A stretch of 64,000 nt of DNA from Prunella strophiata (taxonomy: Eukaryota > Chordata > Aves > Passeriformes > Prunellidae): NCBI GenBank assembly GCA_036583965.1, contig JAZBQD010000015.1:28308310-28372309 (forward strand), read 5' to 3'. Position numbers and translations under genes: made by a program. A model generated the notes under the pieces. It was not told the DNA's origin. It made no database searches and saw only the letters and a program-made list of their open reading frames with translations. Shown piece after piece: positions 1 through 11,700 of this stretch (within the stretch, counting starts at the first letter, position 1; each line of letters opens with the position of its first letter).

Positions 1-2806
1 GTTTTTAAATTTGGGGCTGGATTTTGGTTTCCTGAGATGCAGCTGAGATTTCCAGATTCCTGCAGTTGTAAGATCTTGTAAGATCTTTGTCTGGAAGATA
101 GGGGTTTGAATTATATCTGCTGGCATTGTGCCCAGTGGTCCCTTGCCTGGGCCTAATCCTGAGCTGTCATGTTAATGGAAAGCTAGCAGTGTTGTGCTGC
201 CTTCTCCCCAGCACCAAACATCTTACTTATGGTAACCTCAACTTGCTAACTTGGAGCTGACTTGTGTGTCTCTGTGTGTAGAAATAAATAAATAAATACT
301 GTTGTGCAGATGCATTTTAATTTGTGTTCCTGTTTAGTTATTCTTTCAGGAGCTCACATTTTGAAAATGACCATTTCAGAGTGACCTGATGTGCACATTT
401 GCATGTGACCATTTCTAGTACTCGGTTTGCAGAATGGTGTTTTAAATTAATTGGAGCATTTTCTCCTGGTTTAGAAATGCATGGCAATTTATCCACTCAG
501 CTGTTGCTTAATTCTGCATTTCATTTACCTAAATAGATAAGTAAATTTGAAGTAGTTCATCAAACTCCCTTTTATAGGGCTTATGTCATAATACCAATAC
601 ATTTTAATCCTATAATAAATGCCAAACAGGCATTTTCTGGGTTGATGGAGGTTTTGTTTTAGAGGGGAAAAAAGGAGATTAATTTTGGGAGAACTCCTTG
701 TGTGAACTAAATTTTACAGGATTAGATCCTGATATTTATGACAACTTGAAGAAAATCCATTGTTTTCATTAGCTGACCATTTGATTTTTTTTTTAAATTT
801 AGGAACTTCTTGAAATATTTACTGCAGTGCACTGCTGGTACCCTGTGTTTTGGTTGTTTCCATGAGGCTTGGAAGAGCCGGTCATGTGCAAAAACATTGA
901 TTTTAGCACATTTAGCTTAAAAACAGCACAGGAAAAAGGATCGCTTGGGTAAAGGAGCCAAATATTTTAGAAACTTCTTGTTGAATCTTTTGTGTCCCTG
1001 CTGGGATTTTCTCCAGTGGAAAATTAATGGAAATTAAATCAAGTAGTAGGCCACTAGGGCTGTCAGCTGATTTCTGAGTGGAGCAGGTATTTATTTGCAC
1101 TTTCCATCAATAACTGTATTCTTGTTCCTGCTATAAATGGACTCTAAAAAGCATTATGCAATCAATTACCACTCCACATTAGCAAGCTGAGGTTCACCTT
1201 GTTAAACTTCCCTTGTCAAATTATATTCTAACTAAGAGAAGAAAAATGCAACATATAACTTAGTGAGATTACTTGAGTGCAAGTATGGGGGCCAAAAAGA
1301 GTTCCTCTTTTATCATGTCTGTTTTTTCTTCAGTGTGGAGGACTGTGGGCTACTGATTCAGATGCTGAAGACACCAGCAATCTAATGTAAAAGAATGCAA
1401 TCAGTAAATGTGCTGAAATCCTCTGTGCTGTTCGTGTAACTATGCAGTGTCATCTTCTAAGATGCACGAGTTTCATCTGACAAAAACTTGCACGGGAAAA
1501 AAAAAAAGTTGGGAAAATGGATACTCCAGAGCTAAATTTTAAAGTACAGTTACAATTCTGGCTGCAAAAAAGCTTCTCTGAATGTTTGTTTTTTACAGAT
1601 TTCTGTTCATACAAGTTGAAGCTGAAGTGAGGCTTGAGTTAAGAAAAATAAATCTTGACCCCACAGATTTTGTCCCTGTGATTTAGCTTTGGGAACAGAC
1701 GTTATACAGATCCTTGCCAGAAATAATTAGATGAAGTCTCTCTCTTTAATAGCAGTTTCTTTTCTACCACTTTTTGAAGCAAATGCCATTTTTTCTTGAC
1801 TAATATTGTAATAACCCCCAGCCCACTCATAACAACTCAGAAATACTGGTTATTACTTTTGCAAACATTTTGCAGTGTTAGAGAACATATTGCACACATT
1901 AAAGAAGTATGGTTCCATGTTATAGGTAGAAGTATGTTCCATATTAGTGAGACTACAGCCTTTACTTGTGTATTTTACTCTAAACTTCAGTTATTTGTGA
2001 ATGTTTATGTGAAAGCAACTTCTAAAGTCGCATATTCTCTGATTCTGGTGAATCTTCTTTGATTCTTTCAATAATGGTATTTTTTTTTTTTAAATCCACT
2101 GAGTAAGAAACTGCTTATTCTCAAGGAATAAAAAATTAGGAAATTAGTCAAAAAACGAAGGTTGTGATTACTTTTTTGATTGCTGCATTCAATTGATCTG
2201 AAATCTTGGCTGTTCACCATGACAATAATGCCACAGCAGAATTGTGCAAGACATTTGGGCTTCCCTGAATAACTCAAATGGCCTCTAGGCTGGAATGTGA
2301 AGCCAGCTTTTCTTCTGCACTTCTCTGATTTAAGAGTGATGTGTGGAGCTGTGTTGATCACATTGATTGCAACAACTGATTGCAATGATGTTTTGTTTTT
2401 TTAACTTCTTTGGGGAAAGTTTTCACCTTAAGACTTTTCTGAAAAACTGGTCCTTACAATGTTGTGCTGGGTTATGTGTCCCAAATTACTGGTTATTCTA
2501 GAAGAAGCATGAGTGTGGGCACACAGTGCAACAACACAGCTTCTATTTTGCTTTAGATTTTCATTAAGTATTTTGAAAAGATTATATTTTTGATAGATCA
2601 TCCACCATCAAGTGATTAAGGTAGTTCAGACATGGTCCTCTTGAGTGGATATCCAAAATAACATCTGTCTGCTGAAGCTGACAGCACATGAATATGTTTA
2701 AACAGCCCAGCACATGTAGCTTTATGGTACAGTTGTCTCTTCTCACATATAGGGAGATGTTTAAGTTTGTTTCAGGTATGTTGCTTGGGAATGAGGTATG
2801 CTGAAG

Positions 2807-2861
2807 GAAGGTGTGAATTATAGAAGTTGTGAATTATAGAAGGTGTGAATTACAGAAGTTG
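2807..2861. repeat. 16-bp minisatellite, about 3.4 units
   Basis: Three consecutive 16-base units of the form GAAGGTGTGAATTATA differ by one or two bases (GAAGGT or GAAGTT; ATTATA or ATTACA) and are followed by a partial unit. A low-complexity T/TTTG tract begins about 20 bases downstream. Confidence 0.85.
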
Positions 2862-2878
2862 GTCAAAGCTTTTTTCTT

Positions 2879-2927
2879 TCTTTTTTTTTTTTTTTTTTGT
2901 TTGTTTGTTTGTTTGTTTGTTTGTTTG
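2879..2927. repeat. T-run plus (TTTG)n microsatellite
   Basis: A T-rich run with one C is followed by about seven TTTG/GTTT units. It produces a poly-Phe/Cys-like false open frame. Length polymorphism is likely. Confidence 0.9.
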
Positions 2928-4210
2928 ACATTTTGCACTCAGCACTATCCAGCTGAAAATCTTTGGTTTTTAATTATTCACCTTTGGCTAAAGTGTAGGT
3001 GTTACTTAGGAGTGTGTTTATCTAAACACCACTAATTTGGGAAGAAATCTACCAGCAGTTCCATTATCTGGGCAGAAATACAGAAACCAGACCAGTTCAA
3101 ATGAGTGGGAGTCTTACACATTCCTATGTTGGCACGCTTGGGCCACTGGCAGACCGGGGGAACAGGAAGGGAGCAGCTTTCTCATTCTGCTGCTGGGCTG
3201 GGTCTGTGTTCAGCCAGATACATGCTTGGTCATCAGATGTCAGCCTAGATGAAGAGTCAGGTAAAATAAAATGCTCAGGGATGAAGCTGTTGCATTTTCA
3301 CCTCCTGTTCTGTTGGGTGTTGTGGGTTTTTTGCTGGGTTTCTGCTTTGGAAAGGCAGGATTTTCCCAGTTCCCAGTACTGCAGTCCCAGGGGCAATGCA
3401 ATTGGTGTTGTCCTGCCAGGACTCGGTGCACTGCTCTTGTGAGCCAGGTATGGCAGCGAGGAGGCACACAAACGTCATCCTTGGAGCTATTTAAAGAACA
3501 AGGAGAGTCTTTACAAAGCAAGGCTGCTGACACTCTTGGCTTTCCTGAGGCGAGCAGTCAATGCCAGCAGAGGAACCACAGATGGACGTGTTGCATAACA
3601 GCCTTGCTGGTCGGCTGGTTGACGTATCCCTTGTGACAGAGCATCCCTTCAGCGCGGCAGCGAGCGGGGAGGGCAGGCAGCGGAGCAGGCGTACGGAAAC
3701 CGTCACACGCTGAATCTGCCCTTGAGTTTATCTTCACATCTTCAAAACAAGTCCCTGATTGCAAACTGAGACCAAGAGAAATCAGTCTGAAAGCATGTGT
3801 TATTGTTTTAATAATACTTTTGCTTGTGAAATGTTCTTTGGAGGCTATATTATTACAGATGCTTACTTCTAAGTGATTTATCATGCTCTGCATATTACTA
3901 TTTGTAGCTGAATATCTTCTGTTAGGAAATCCATTTCTGGATCGTGTACAGATACAAACACATGACTCTGATTTTTCTTCTGGCTTTGTAAGTTAGTGCT
4001 TATCTTTTTAAGATATTCCTTTAAAGTGAAGGACAAATATGCATTGGGTGCATGATTCTTTATCTTACTTTATATGTAATCAGTGAACAAAAAAAAATCA
4101 ACTATAAGGTCTTAGACAAGAGGATGGAATATGAAATGTAAAACAACAACAAAAAAAATTTGAGTCATAAAATAGTACTTTTTTAGTTTTATGTGCATAT
4201 GCACATGTGC

Positions 4211-4230
4211 TCTTTTTTTTTTTTTTTTTT
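4211..4230. repeat. Poly-T tract
   Basis: An uninterrupted run of about 20 T residues in AT-rich intronic sequence. No other repeat features were seen beside it. Confidence 0.85.
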
Positions 4231-7200
4231 GTTCCCATTTTGCCCCAGTTTGATCATGTACATTATCACAACATGAGTAAAAATGTCCAGCTGTTGTAGT
4301 CAGTGGCTCTGCCATGTATTTCTTCATGGTTAGTAGTCATCCCTGAAGCACAGAAATGCCTAACTTTTTTTTCCCAAATTTGTTTGTTACAAATGTGATT
4401 TTAATCTGATTTAGTTGGCCAAGTTGTGAGACCCATGGTTCTCAAAGTTCCAAGTCAAGCAGTTTTAATAGTTTTGTCCGTATGGAGTAGTGCCTGAAGC
4501 ATAAGATATTCTGGGAAGGGATCTGTGTGTGCTGTCCAAGATAAATACTTTTGTGACAATGCAGACCAAGGGATGAGTTGAACCTACTACTGAAGCTGCA
4601 GCCACAATTATCAGGGCTGTAAGAGTATCATCATCTTTATTTGAAAAATGGAAACATCCTACTAAGATGCACTTGGTATCACTTGGGCTTCCTTACTCCC
4701 AGCATGCTCTAAAGAAAGATGCTGGCCTAAATTTCCTCATCTGCTTAGATCTGCAGTGCAAACAGCAAAGTCCTGTCCCATGAAGGATAGAGAGCAATTC
4801 CCACTGCCCAGGGGAGGAAGTCTTTGCTGGGCAAGTTGTCAGACACTTCTCCATAGTGACTTGTGTCAGGTAGATCATACTGGGGATCCAGGAGTACTTT
4901 CCTACCTACATCTTTTCCTTAATGGCAGGTTATATGAGGACTTAGTGCTGGAGATGAAATAAGGCAAAAATTACCTTAAGCTGGCATGGGGAATTAGTGA
5001 CCTGCCAAGTTGTGCTTGGTAGGGGAAGAGTCAAGGTTGTGTGTGGATAAGAAAATATTGTTGAAGGAAGTAAGAGAGAAATAATATGGTTTATCTATTT
5101 TTAAAAGCCAAAGAGTGATGGTAGTGATGGGACTGCCATCATCTCCACTGGAGAGTTGCAGTTGCTTTGCAGTTTTTACATCTGTATTGAGATGTGTAAT
5201 GGAGAAAGCATAAATTCAGTTACCTTCATTTTTCTCTGGGGAAAAACTATCAGAAATTATGGATTTCCTCAAGATAGTTTATTCTTTAAATAAAACTGGT
5301 AGATTTCCAAAATGCTGTAGTGTTCTGCAAAGATAGTGTGTGGCTGCAGTGCTCCAGCTTGCACAAAATACAGTGTATCTACAGGATAGTAATGTAATCC
5401 CCCTGTGGAACTGCTCATGTTTGTATTGTATTAAAACATGCTGTCAGGTGAATGCTGCTTTCAGTGACTGATGAAGAAGTGACTCACTCTCCATTAAGGG
5501 TGTGTCTCTTTTATCCAAAGTAGCTTACACACTAACTGGGGGCTCCTCAGAGAGCAGCAAGGAGGAGGCTGTGGCTGTCCAGGACTGCAGAGAGGACTTG
5601 ATGAAAGCAGATGTTAAGCAGGCACCAAAACCTGACTGCCAGTTGCTCACAGGCTAAAACTTCTCCTTTTCATCTCTTTCATCAAAAGATTTATTTATTT
5701 GTTAATGTCTTTATTTGCCTTAACCTTAGAATTTTCATTAAATTGTAGGGGTTTTTTTCTCTGTGAAATTCTTTGATGGTTGTTGGAAAAGACAGTCATA
5801 CTAGGGGAAGTCTGGTGTCAGGAAGAAAATGGAGTGTAGAAAGACTGGAGCAGATCAACACAGAGGGACTAAGATGAGGGGCAAGGATGTTTGAATTTAA
5901 GAAAACTGTGGACAGTCTGCCTGAGAGTGTGCAGAGTGGGATGTGATTGCCTTTACTGTTCTCCCATCTTTCCAAGACTGTGTTTCTAGTGGGTATAATT
6001 TTAAGAGTAAACTAATAACAGTGCTCCTCTGAGACTCTATTCTGAAGAAAGAGGTGCTGTTGTTCTGTTTGGAGAGAATTCCTTAAATAATTTTAGCTAA
6101 ATGTTTAAATGTCAATGCCTCTCTGACTATAAATACTCTTAATTCATTAGTGTGGAACATTCCACATGCTTAGGCACTTCTACATTTGTGATTTGAAGAC
6201 AAAGAAACTAGACCATTAGGCCATTGCAAATTGTATGAAAATAGAAAATAAAAGATGGAAAATGTTGTACTTTGTTGACTAATAGTGGAAAAGAGTCCAA
6301 TTATTTTCTGAGATGAAGAAGAGAATTGAATTCTATAATGGAAAATGATGCTTTCTTGTCATTAAAGTCTGTGTTGTCTTTGATAGATTGAAACAAAAAT
6401 AAGGTTTGTAGTATCCAGTGTAACATGGACATTTCAGTAAGACTTTGGTAGATTTTTGCAACATGCATTTGTAGTTTAATACAGAACACTCCTTGCATAG
6501 GACAGTATGGAAAGTGGTGAAGATGTTAATGAAGATCATGTTTTGTGTGATTTCTTTTGGTGACTTCTAGGATTCTTGTGCTTGCCTCAGCAGCAGGAGT
6601 AACTTCACGGAAGTCTGAGAATAAATAACATGAGCATAATACCAGACCCACAATAAGTGACTGGCTCTTTTATGTCTTGGTTATTATTGCTTGTAATATT
6701 TGTGAGAGCAGTGTTCTCCTAGACAAAAATAATAATGAAAAATAAAGGTGGTGAGCAGGTTTGCTACCTGATTTGAAAACTACAAAAACATATTCAGCAA
6801 GTGAGTCTGTGCAGCATTGTTGTATTTTGGCTTTCTAAACAGCTTCTAACACAAATATGTACATTGCCAAGGAAGTGTTTCTGTCTAACAGACCAGACTG
6901 GGGAACAAGCTGGACCTAGTACTAACCAGAGGCTGGGTGGTGTATTCTCAGTTTCCCTTTGATACCTGCAGGTCACAGTTTTGATAGTTTCTTGTAATGA
7001 AAAAAGGTTGAATTCAGAGCAAGAACACTAAAGATGACAGCAGAGTTAAGTCAGATGTATTGTTCAGCTACCACATACTATGTCAGTGGTTTCATTCTTT
7101 TCAATACAAAGTATTCAAGTAATTAAAAAGCAAACAGAAACACAACAAAAAGCCCTGGACTCATAAAGCAAATATATTTTATAGCACAATGAATGTTTAA

Positions 7201-7805
7201 TGTTAAAAGCATCTTGGAAAAGCATTCAGATCAAGAGTACTTATAAATATTCCCAAAACCTCCCTTCAGTTTTATTCCATCTAAATTGACCATCTTGTAC
7301 ACTTACAATGCTTTATCAAAAATAAGTTTCATAGGACTTCTTAATCCATGTTTATTTTCATATCTCCAGATCATTTATGAAGCTCTGCTTTTATTTCACT
7401 CTAAATGCAAATGTGTATTTTGGTTATTTCCTATAATGGTATTACAGATCATAGGTAAATTGCTTGGAAACAAATGACAGGGAAGGCAATAATTTGCAGA
7501 CTAGTTTTGCCCAAATCTCCTACCATCCCAGTAGAACCACATGTGGTGATTGCTGCCTCCAGCTTTTTCTGCATCCTTTACCGCTTCGGAAGGTGTTTTG
7601 TGTATTGCACGTTATTGAATATCAGCCTTCCTCTGGTCTCACATTGTGTGTTGTCCACCCTCTGCTTGACTAGGCAGCCTTTAATTGTTGATGATTTGGT
7701 ATTGTTGTGTTGCAGTTGTCTCAGTTACAGGTCAGATTCTAACTTCAGTCCAATTTGGTCCACCAGGATTGTGGCATGTGTTTTGAAAACATAACAAACA
7801 TAGCT

Positions 7806-7903
7806 CTGAGCAATCTGGTCTGGCTAAAGATGTCCTCTCCATGGCAAGGGTGCTGGAATTAGATGATCTTTAGGGTCCCTTCCAACCCAGGCCATTCTAT
7901 GAT
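7806..7903 (+). mobile_element. CR1 LINE 3' tail, sense orientation
   Basis: This is a truncated CR1 3' end. It ends in the characteristic block GGGTCCCTTCCAACCCAGGC followed by CATTCTATGATGA, preceded by the usual GGAATTAGATGATCTTTA. CR1 copies in birds are normally 5'-truncated like this. A GT-rich tract (TTTGGTTGGTTGGTTTTGG type) follows immediately. Confidence 0.9.
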
Positions 7904-8213
7904 GAACTTTTTGTTTGGTTGGTTGGTTTTGGTTTTGGTTTTCATAGACATCTCTCTCTAAAAGGGCAATGTTTTCACTTCCCTCAAAGAAGGGAATCAA
8001 AAGTGAGAAATCAGAGCTCAGAAATTTTGTGAGGGACTGAGTGACTTCCCAGTAGCTTTAAATAGAAACCACTGTGTATCCATAATTGTCACAAATCATC
8101 ACTCATACTACTGGTTTTTGGGTGCTACAGCTGTTTATAAGTGAATAAGTCTACTTTAAATGGTGGTGGTGTATCTGTTTCTTGAGGTTGGGATTGAAGG
8201 CACTTGAGGTGGT

Positions 8214-8744
8214 TGTTCATGTTTGGACTCAAGTGTTTATTATTTCTTATCAGTGAAACAGCCTCACTACCATGAGTTCTGCAGCCTTTCATTAGCAAGG
8301 CACAAAAATGGTTAACTATCTCTTGTTGCAAGGTCTTTTAAGACTATAAACTATCCAATTAAGAAATGACACCTAGAGTATTTTCCCTTTTAACCCAATA
8401 ACTAATCCCTCAAAGCCTGCAATGCAGACCTTTCTGTCTGATCACAAAACATCACCCAAACCCATGAAGAAGAAGGAACAAGAAGGTAAAGAAGAATAAC
8501 CTGCCTCCACCCTAAAACTTCCATCTTGCTTCATATTTATTTCTATATTCTAAAACCCTAAACTGCTAAATTTTCCACCCTGTTATACTACACACTTCTA
8601 ACCAACTACACACCCATAATCCTAGTGCTATTAATCAATTTTTAAAGTCTTCTGCACAGCCTCAGGTCAAATGCAGTGCTCTCTTGTGAGTCTGTGCCTT
8701 TAAGAACAGAAAGTTTGAAATTCTCAGCATCCAGGGTTCCAACA
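8214..8744 (-). mobile_element. Solo LTR of an endogenous retrovirus, antisense to ZNF704
   Basis: The element runs from TGTTCATG to TTCCAACA on the + strand, giving inverted TGTT/AACA ends. It is flanked by a perfect 5-base duplication GTGGT (8209-8213 and 8745-8749). Read on the minus strand it starts TGTTGGAACCC and carries an AATAAA (TTTATT on the + strand at 8236-8241) close to its 3' end, as expected for an LTR R region. Length is 531 bases. Its texture matches an LTR family I associate with passerine genomes, but I cannot name it securely. No internal retroviral genes are present. Confidence 0.75.
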
Positions 8745-11700
8745 GTGGTGGGATAAAAGGTGAAATGCTAATTTAATCTAAAGTAGATCTGAAGGTCTGA
8801 TATAGATACTGTAATGTCACATAGTTCAAGTGAATTGTGAAGTCTTGCTTGATGGCCTTATTGCAGTGTAATGCAGAGTAGTGGTGCATGGTAATGTTTT
8901 TCCTGCCACAGCAAATATTTTCAGTTCATGCTATTACAGCAAGAATGATCATTCCCAGCTGCAGCATGACCAGATCTATTTGTGAAATATCCCTTTTCAC
9001 ATTGGGACTTGTACCCATGGTACAGGTAAAATCAAAACTCTAGGTCTAGTGTTGGGGTTTTTAACTCTCATTATTTGGGATGCTGGACACTTAACAATAC
9101 TACATGAATGAAAAAAAAATTACTAATCTGCCACCACTTCTCCTTGCAAGCATCTATCAGTTAGAAAATTGTACTCTAGGAGAACTTCTTGAGCTGGGAA
9201 ATACAGAAGAGTTTTAATTGTTTACAGACCCAGGAGGGGCCTTGTACCTGAGATTATTTTAAACTCATCTTCAATGGAGTTGTTAAGGAGGAGCATCTTC
9301 AGTGCAGTAGTTAGTGTTGAGTGGTGAAGAAATATATATGGTCATGGAGTCTAACACCTGCTATCAGTGAACACTGGCTGCTGTCTAGGATAGATGGTCT
9401 AGATGGTCCATACTTTCTATTTTCTTGTTGATATTACTCTGCTGTACATAAATACATAAATTCTGGTGCAGTTATTCTTGTCTGGGATTTCTTTGACAGT
9501 CACATGCACATGCTGTACAGTGTGCATGCAGGGGACAGGGATCTTGGAAAGCCCTGACTTCTCCACACACTGACTGTGCAGATGGCTTGCTCAGCCAAAT
9601 AGAAAAAAGAAAGCTGGCAACCCTAGTGATGCTTTAACATGGATGTGTAGGTAGTGTCAGGCACCTTTGGCTCATGCCTGATAGGTCCAACTCTGCCCAG
9701 AAGCTTCAGTGGCATTTCCTTACTCTCCATTCATCTACTCAAATCTTGTTGTTTTGTAGTACCTGTTTTCATATAATTTTTTAACACATCTTTAGTTCTT
9801 ACCTGTTCAGCAAAAGTTTAACTCATGGGATGAGGAGATGGCTGTCTAAAAGGTTGTATTTTACTCCTTTGGAAGAAATTAAGTTGTTTTGGGCTTTGAA
9901 AAGTTTGAAGAGTTCTTTAAAAAACAAGAAGAAAGATGGATTTTTGATTTAATGTATTTCTTCTTTATAAGAGGTGGTTCAGTGAAGAGATGGCTTTGTG
10001 TCCTAATTGTTTCAAAGTCAGTTGCCCTTATTAAAAACATTGTATTGGTTAGGCTTGGAGATTATCTGGTGGCAATACTTCACAGTTCAAAATGTTCCGT
10101 TGAAATTTCAAGTGCTAAGGAAACAACAGAAACCTCTCATCTTTAATTGTGAGATTTTTTTTTTTTTTTAAAGCAACCTGTCTGAAAAATCTGAAAGACC
10201 TAGTGGTAAACTATGTGTCACTCGAAACAAGTTTATGTGGTGTAGAGTGTGTACAAGATGGTGATGCTTACTGGACAATGTATTTTTAATGTGGTGGGAT
10301 TTATTTCAGTCTATAATCAAGCACTCTCTTTCCTAAAACAGAAGGACTCAGGTCTCCTTTAGCTCTTCAACACATTGCAGTGTGTTGTGAGAACATCAAC
10401 TTGTCTCTTGAGTCATCATGGCATAAAATTGGCGAAGGCAGTTTCTTGACACTGGAATAGCCTCGGGGGCTTCACTTTGTATCTCTCATGTGTAATTTGG
10501 AGGAGCTGTGGGTTGCTATAAAGTACATCATTCACATCTCTGGCTGACTGAGACATTTTCATTCTGAAACTCCTTCACATCTCAGCATTAGGGTGTATCC
10601 TGAACTGTGGCTTGATAAATGGAAGGAGCTTGATGTAAAGAAATTCTGAAGTTCCTGGATATGCTCACATCAAAAAGGCAATTGATAGAAGGTGATGTCA
10701 TAACAAATAAAGTAATGATGAGCTTGGAGCTTCTGCTCCCCATGTCTGGTAGCTTGAAAACCACAGAACAGATGCAGAAGTAACTAAGCAAACCTGCTAC
10801 AAGGTACTGTCTATCTCCTGAATAATGTTACTAGGTTTTTCTGCTCCCTGCCCTGGAACATGACTGAAGCCCAGACATGAGGACAATGTATGGAGGAGGG
10901 AGAAAATGAGGAAGAGTATAGCTAATGAAAGAAGAGCCATAGCTGATAGAAGATGTATTGAAATATCTAGAATGTTCTTTTCATGCTTTTTTAATCTGGT
11001 CACAGAGTGTAAGGAAATTTGTAGATTATGGGGACAGGATGATGTCCCTATTTGATCTTCCTTTGACACAGTCCATGCTGGCTGCAGAGTATTGCAAGTG
11101 GTCTGTAGAGTCCCACATATAAAGTCTTAGAGTTTATGTGTTATTGGTATTTGTACCATGCACCCTACTGCTCTACCTGAAAAGTATCTGGAAGTTCTGC
11201 TATCTCAATAATGATCTTCCCTGAGAAAATGAAGACCAAGAAAGGAAAAGCATTAAAATCTGGCCTGTAATTAGGCTGGGTGTAAAGATAAATGTCAGTT
11301 GTGTATGTTACTATATTTAGAAGGAAACATTTTCATCACCTGTTCAAAACAAAAAAGTTCATTAGCACCAAATAATTCCAACTTCATTAGTTGTAAACAA
11401 GCAATGAAAAGAACAGCAGTAGGGTTCCACTGTTTCTTACTGGTGACTGAGCTATCCTTGTGAGTCAAATCATAGATTTCAACAGGAACAGGAAAATAAC
11501 AGTGTTCTTGTAGACAGTGTTGACACAACCATGTTAACAGCACTTGGAGCAGCTTTGCTCATGATGGATGTACTCTTATTAACAAGAAATGAACACAAGA
11601 CATGTAGGATGGTCAGGGAAATGGAAAGAGAGGTGTACCTGGATGCTCTCCATGAATGTGTGCGTAGACAAAATAGCTTTGAATTAGTTATCACGGGTAC

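Noticed and set aside
2829..3035. Phe-rich open frame
   Set aside because: Produced by the T/TTTG tract at 2879-2927.
3037..3706. Cluster of overlapping open frames on both strands
   Set aside because: Many phases are open because of moderate GC; no conserved motif, splice site or homologue was recognised.
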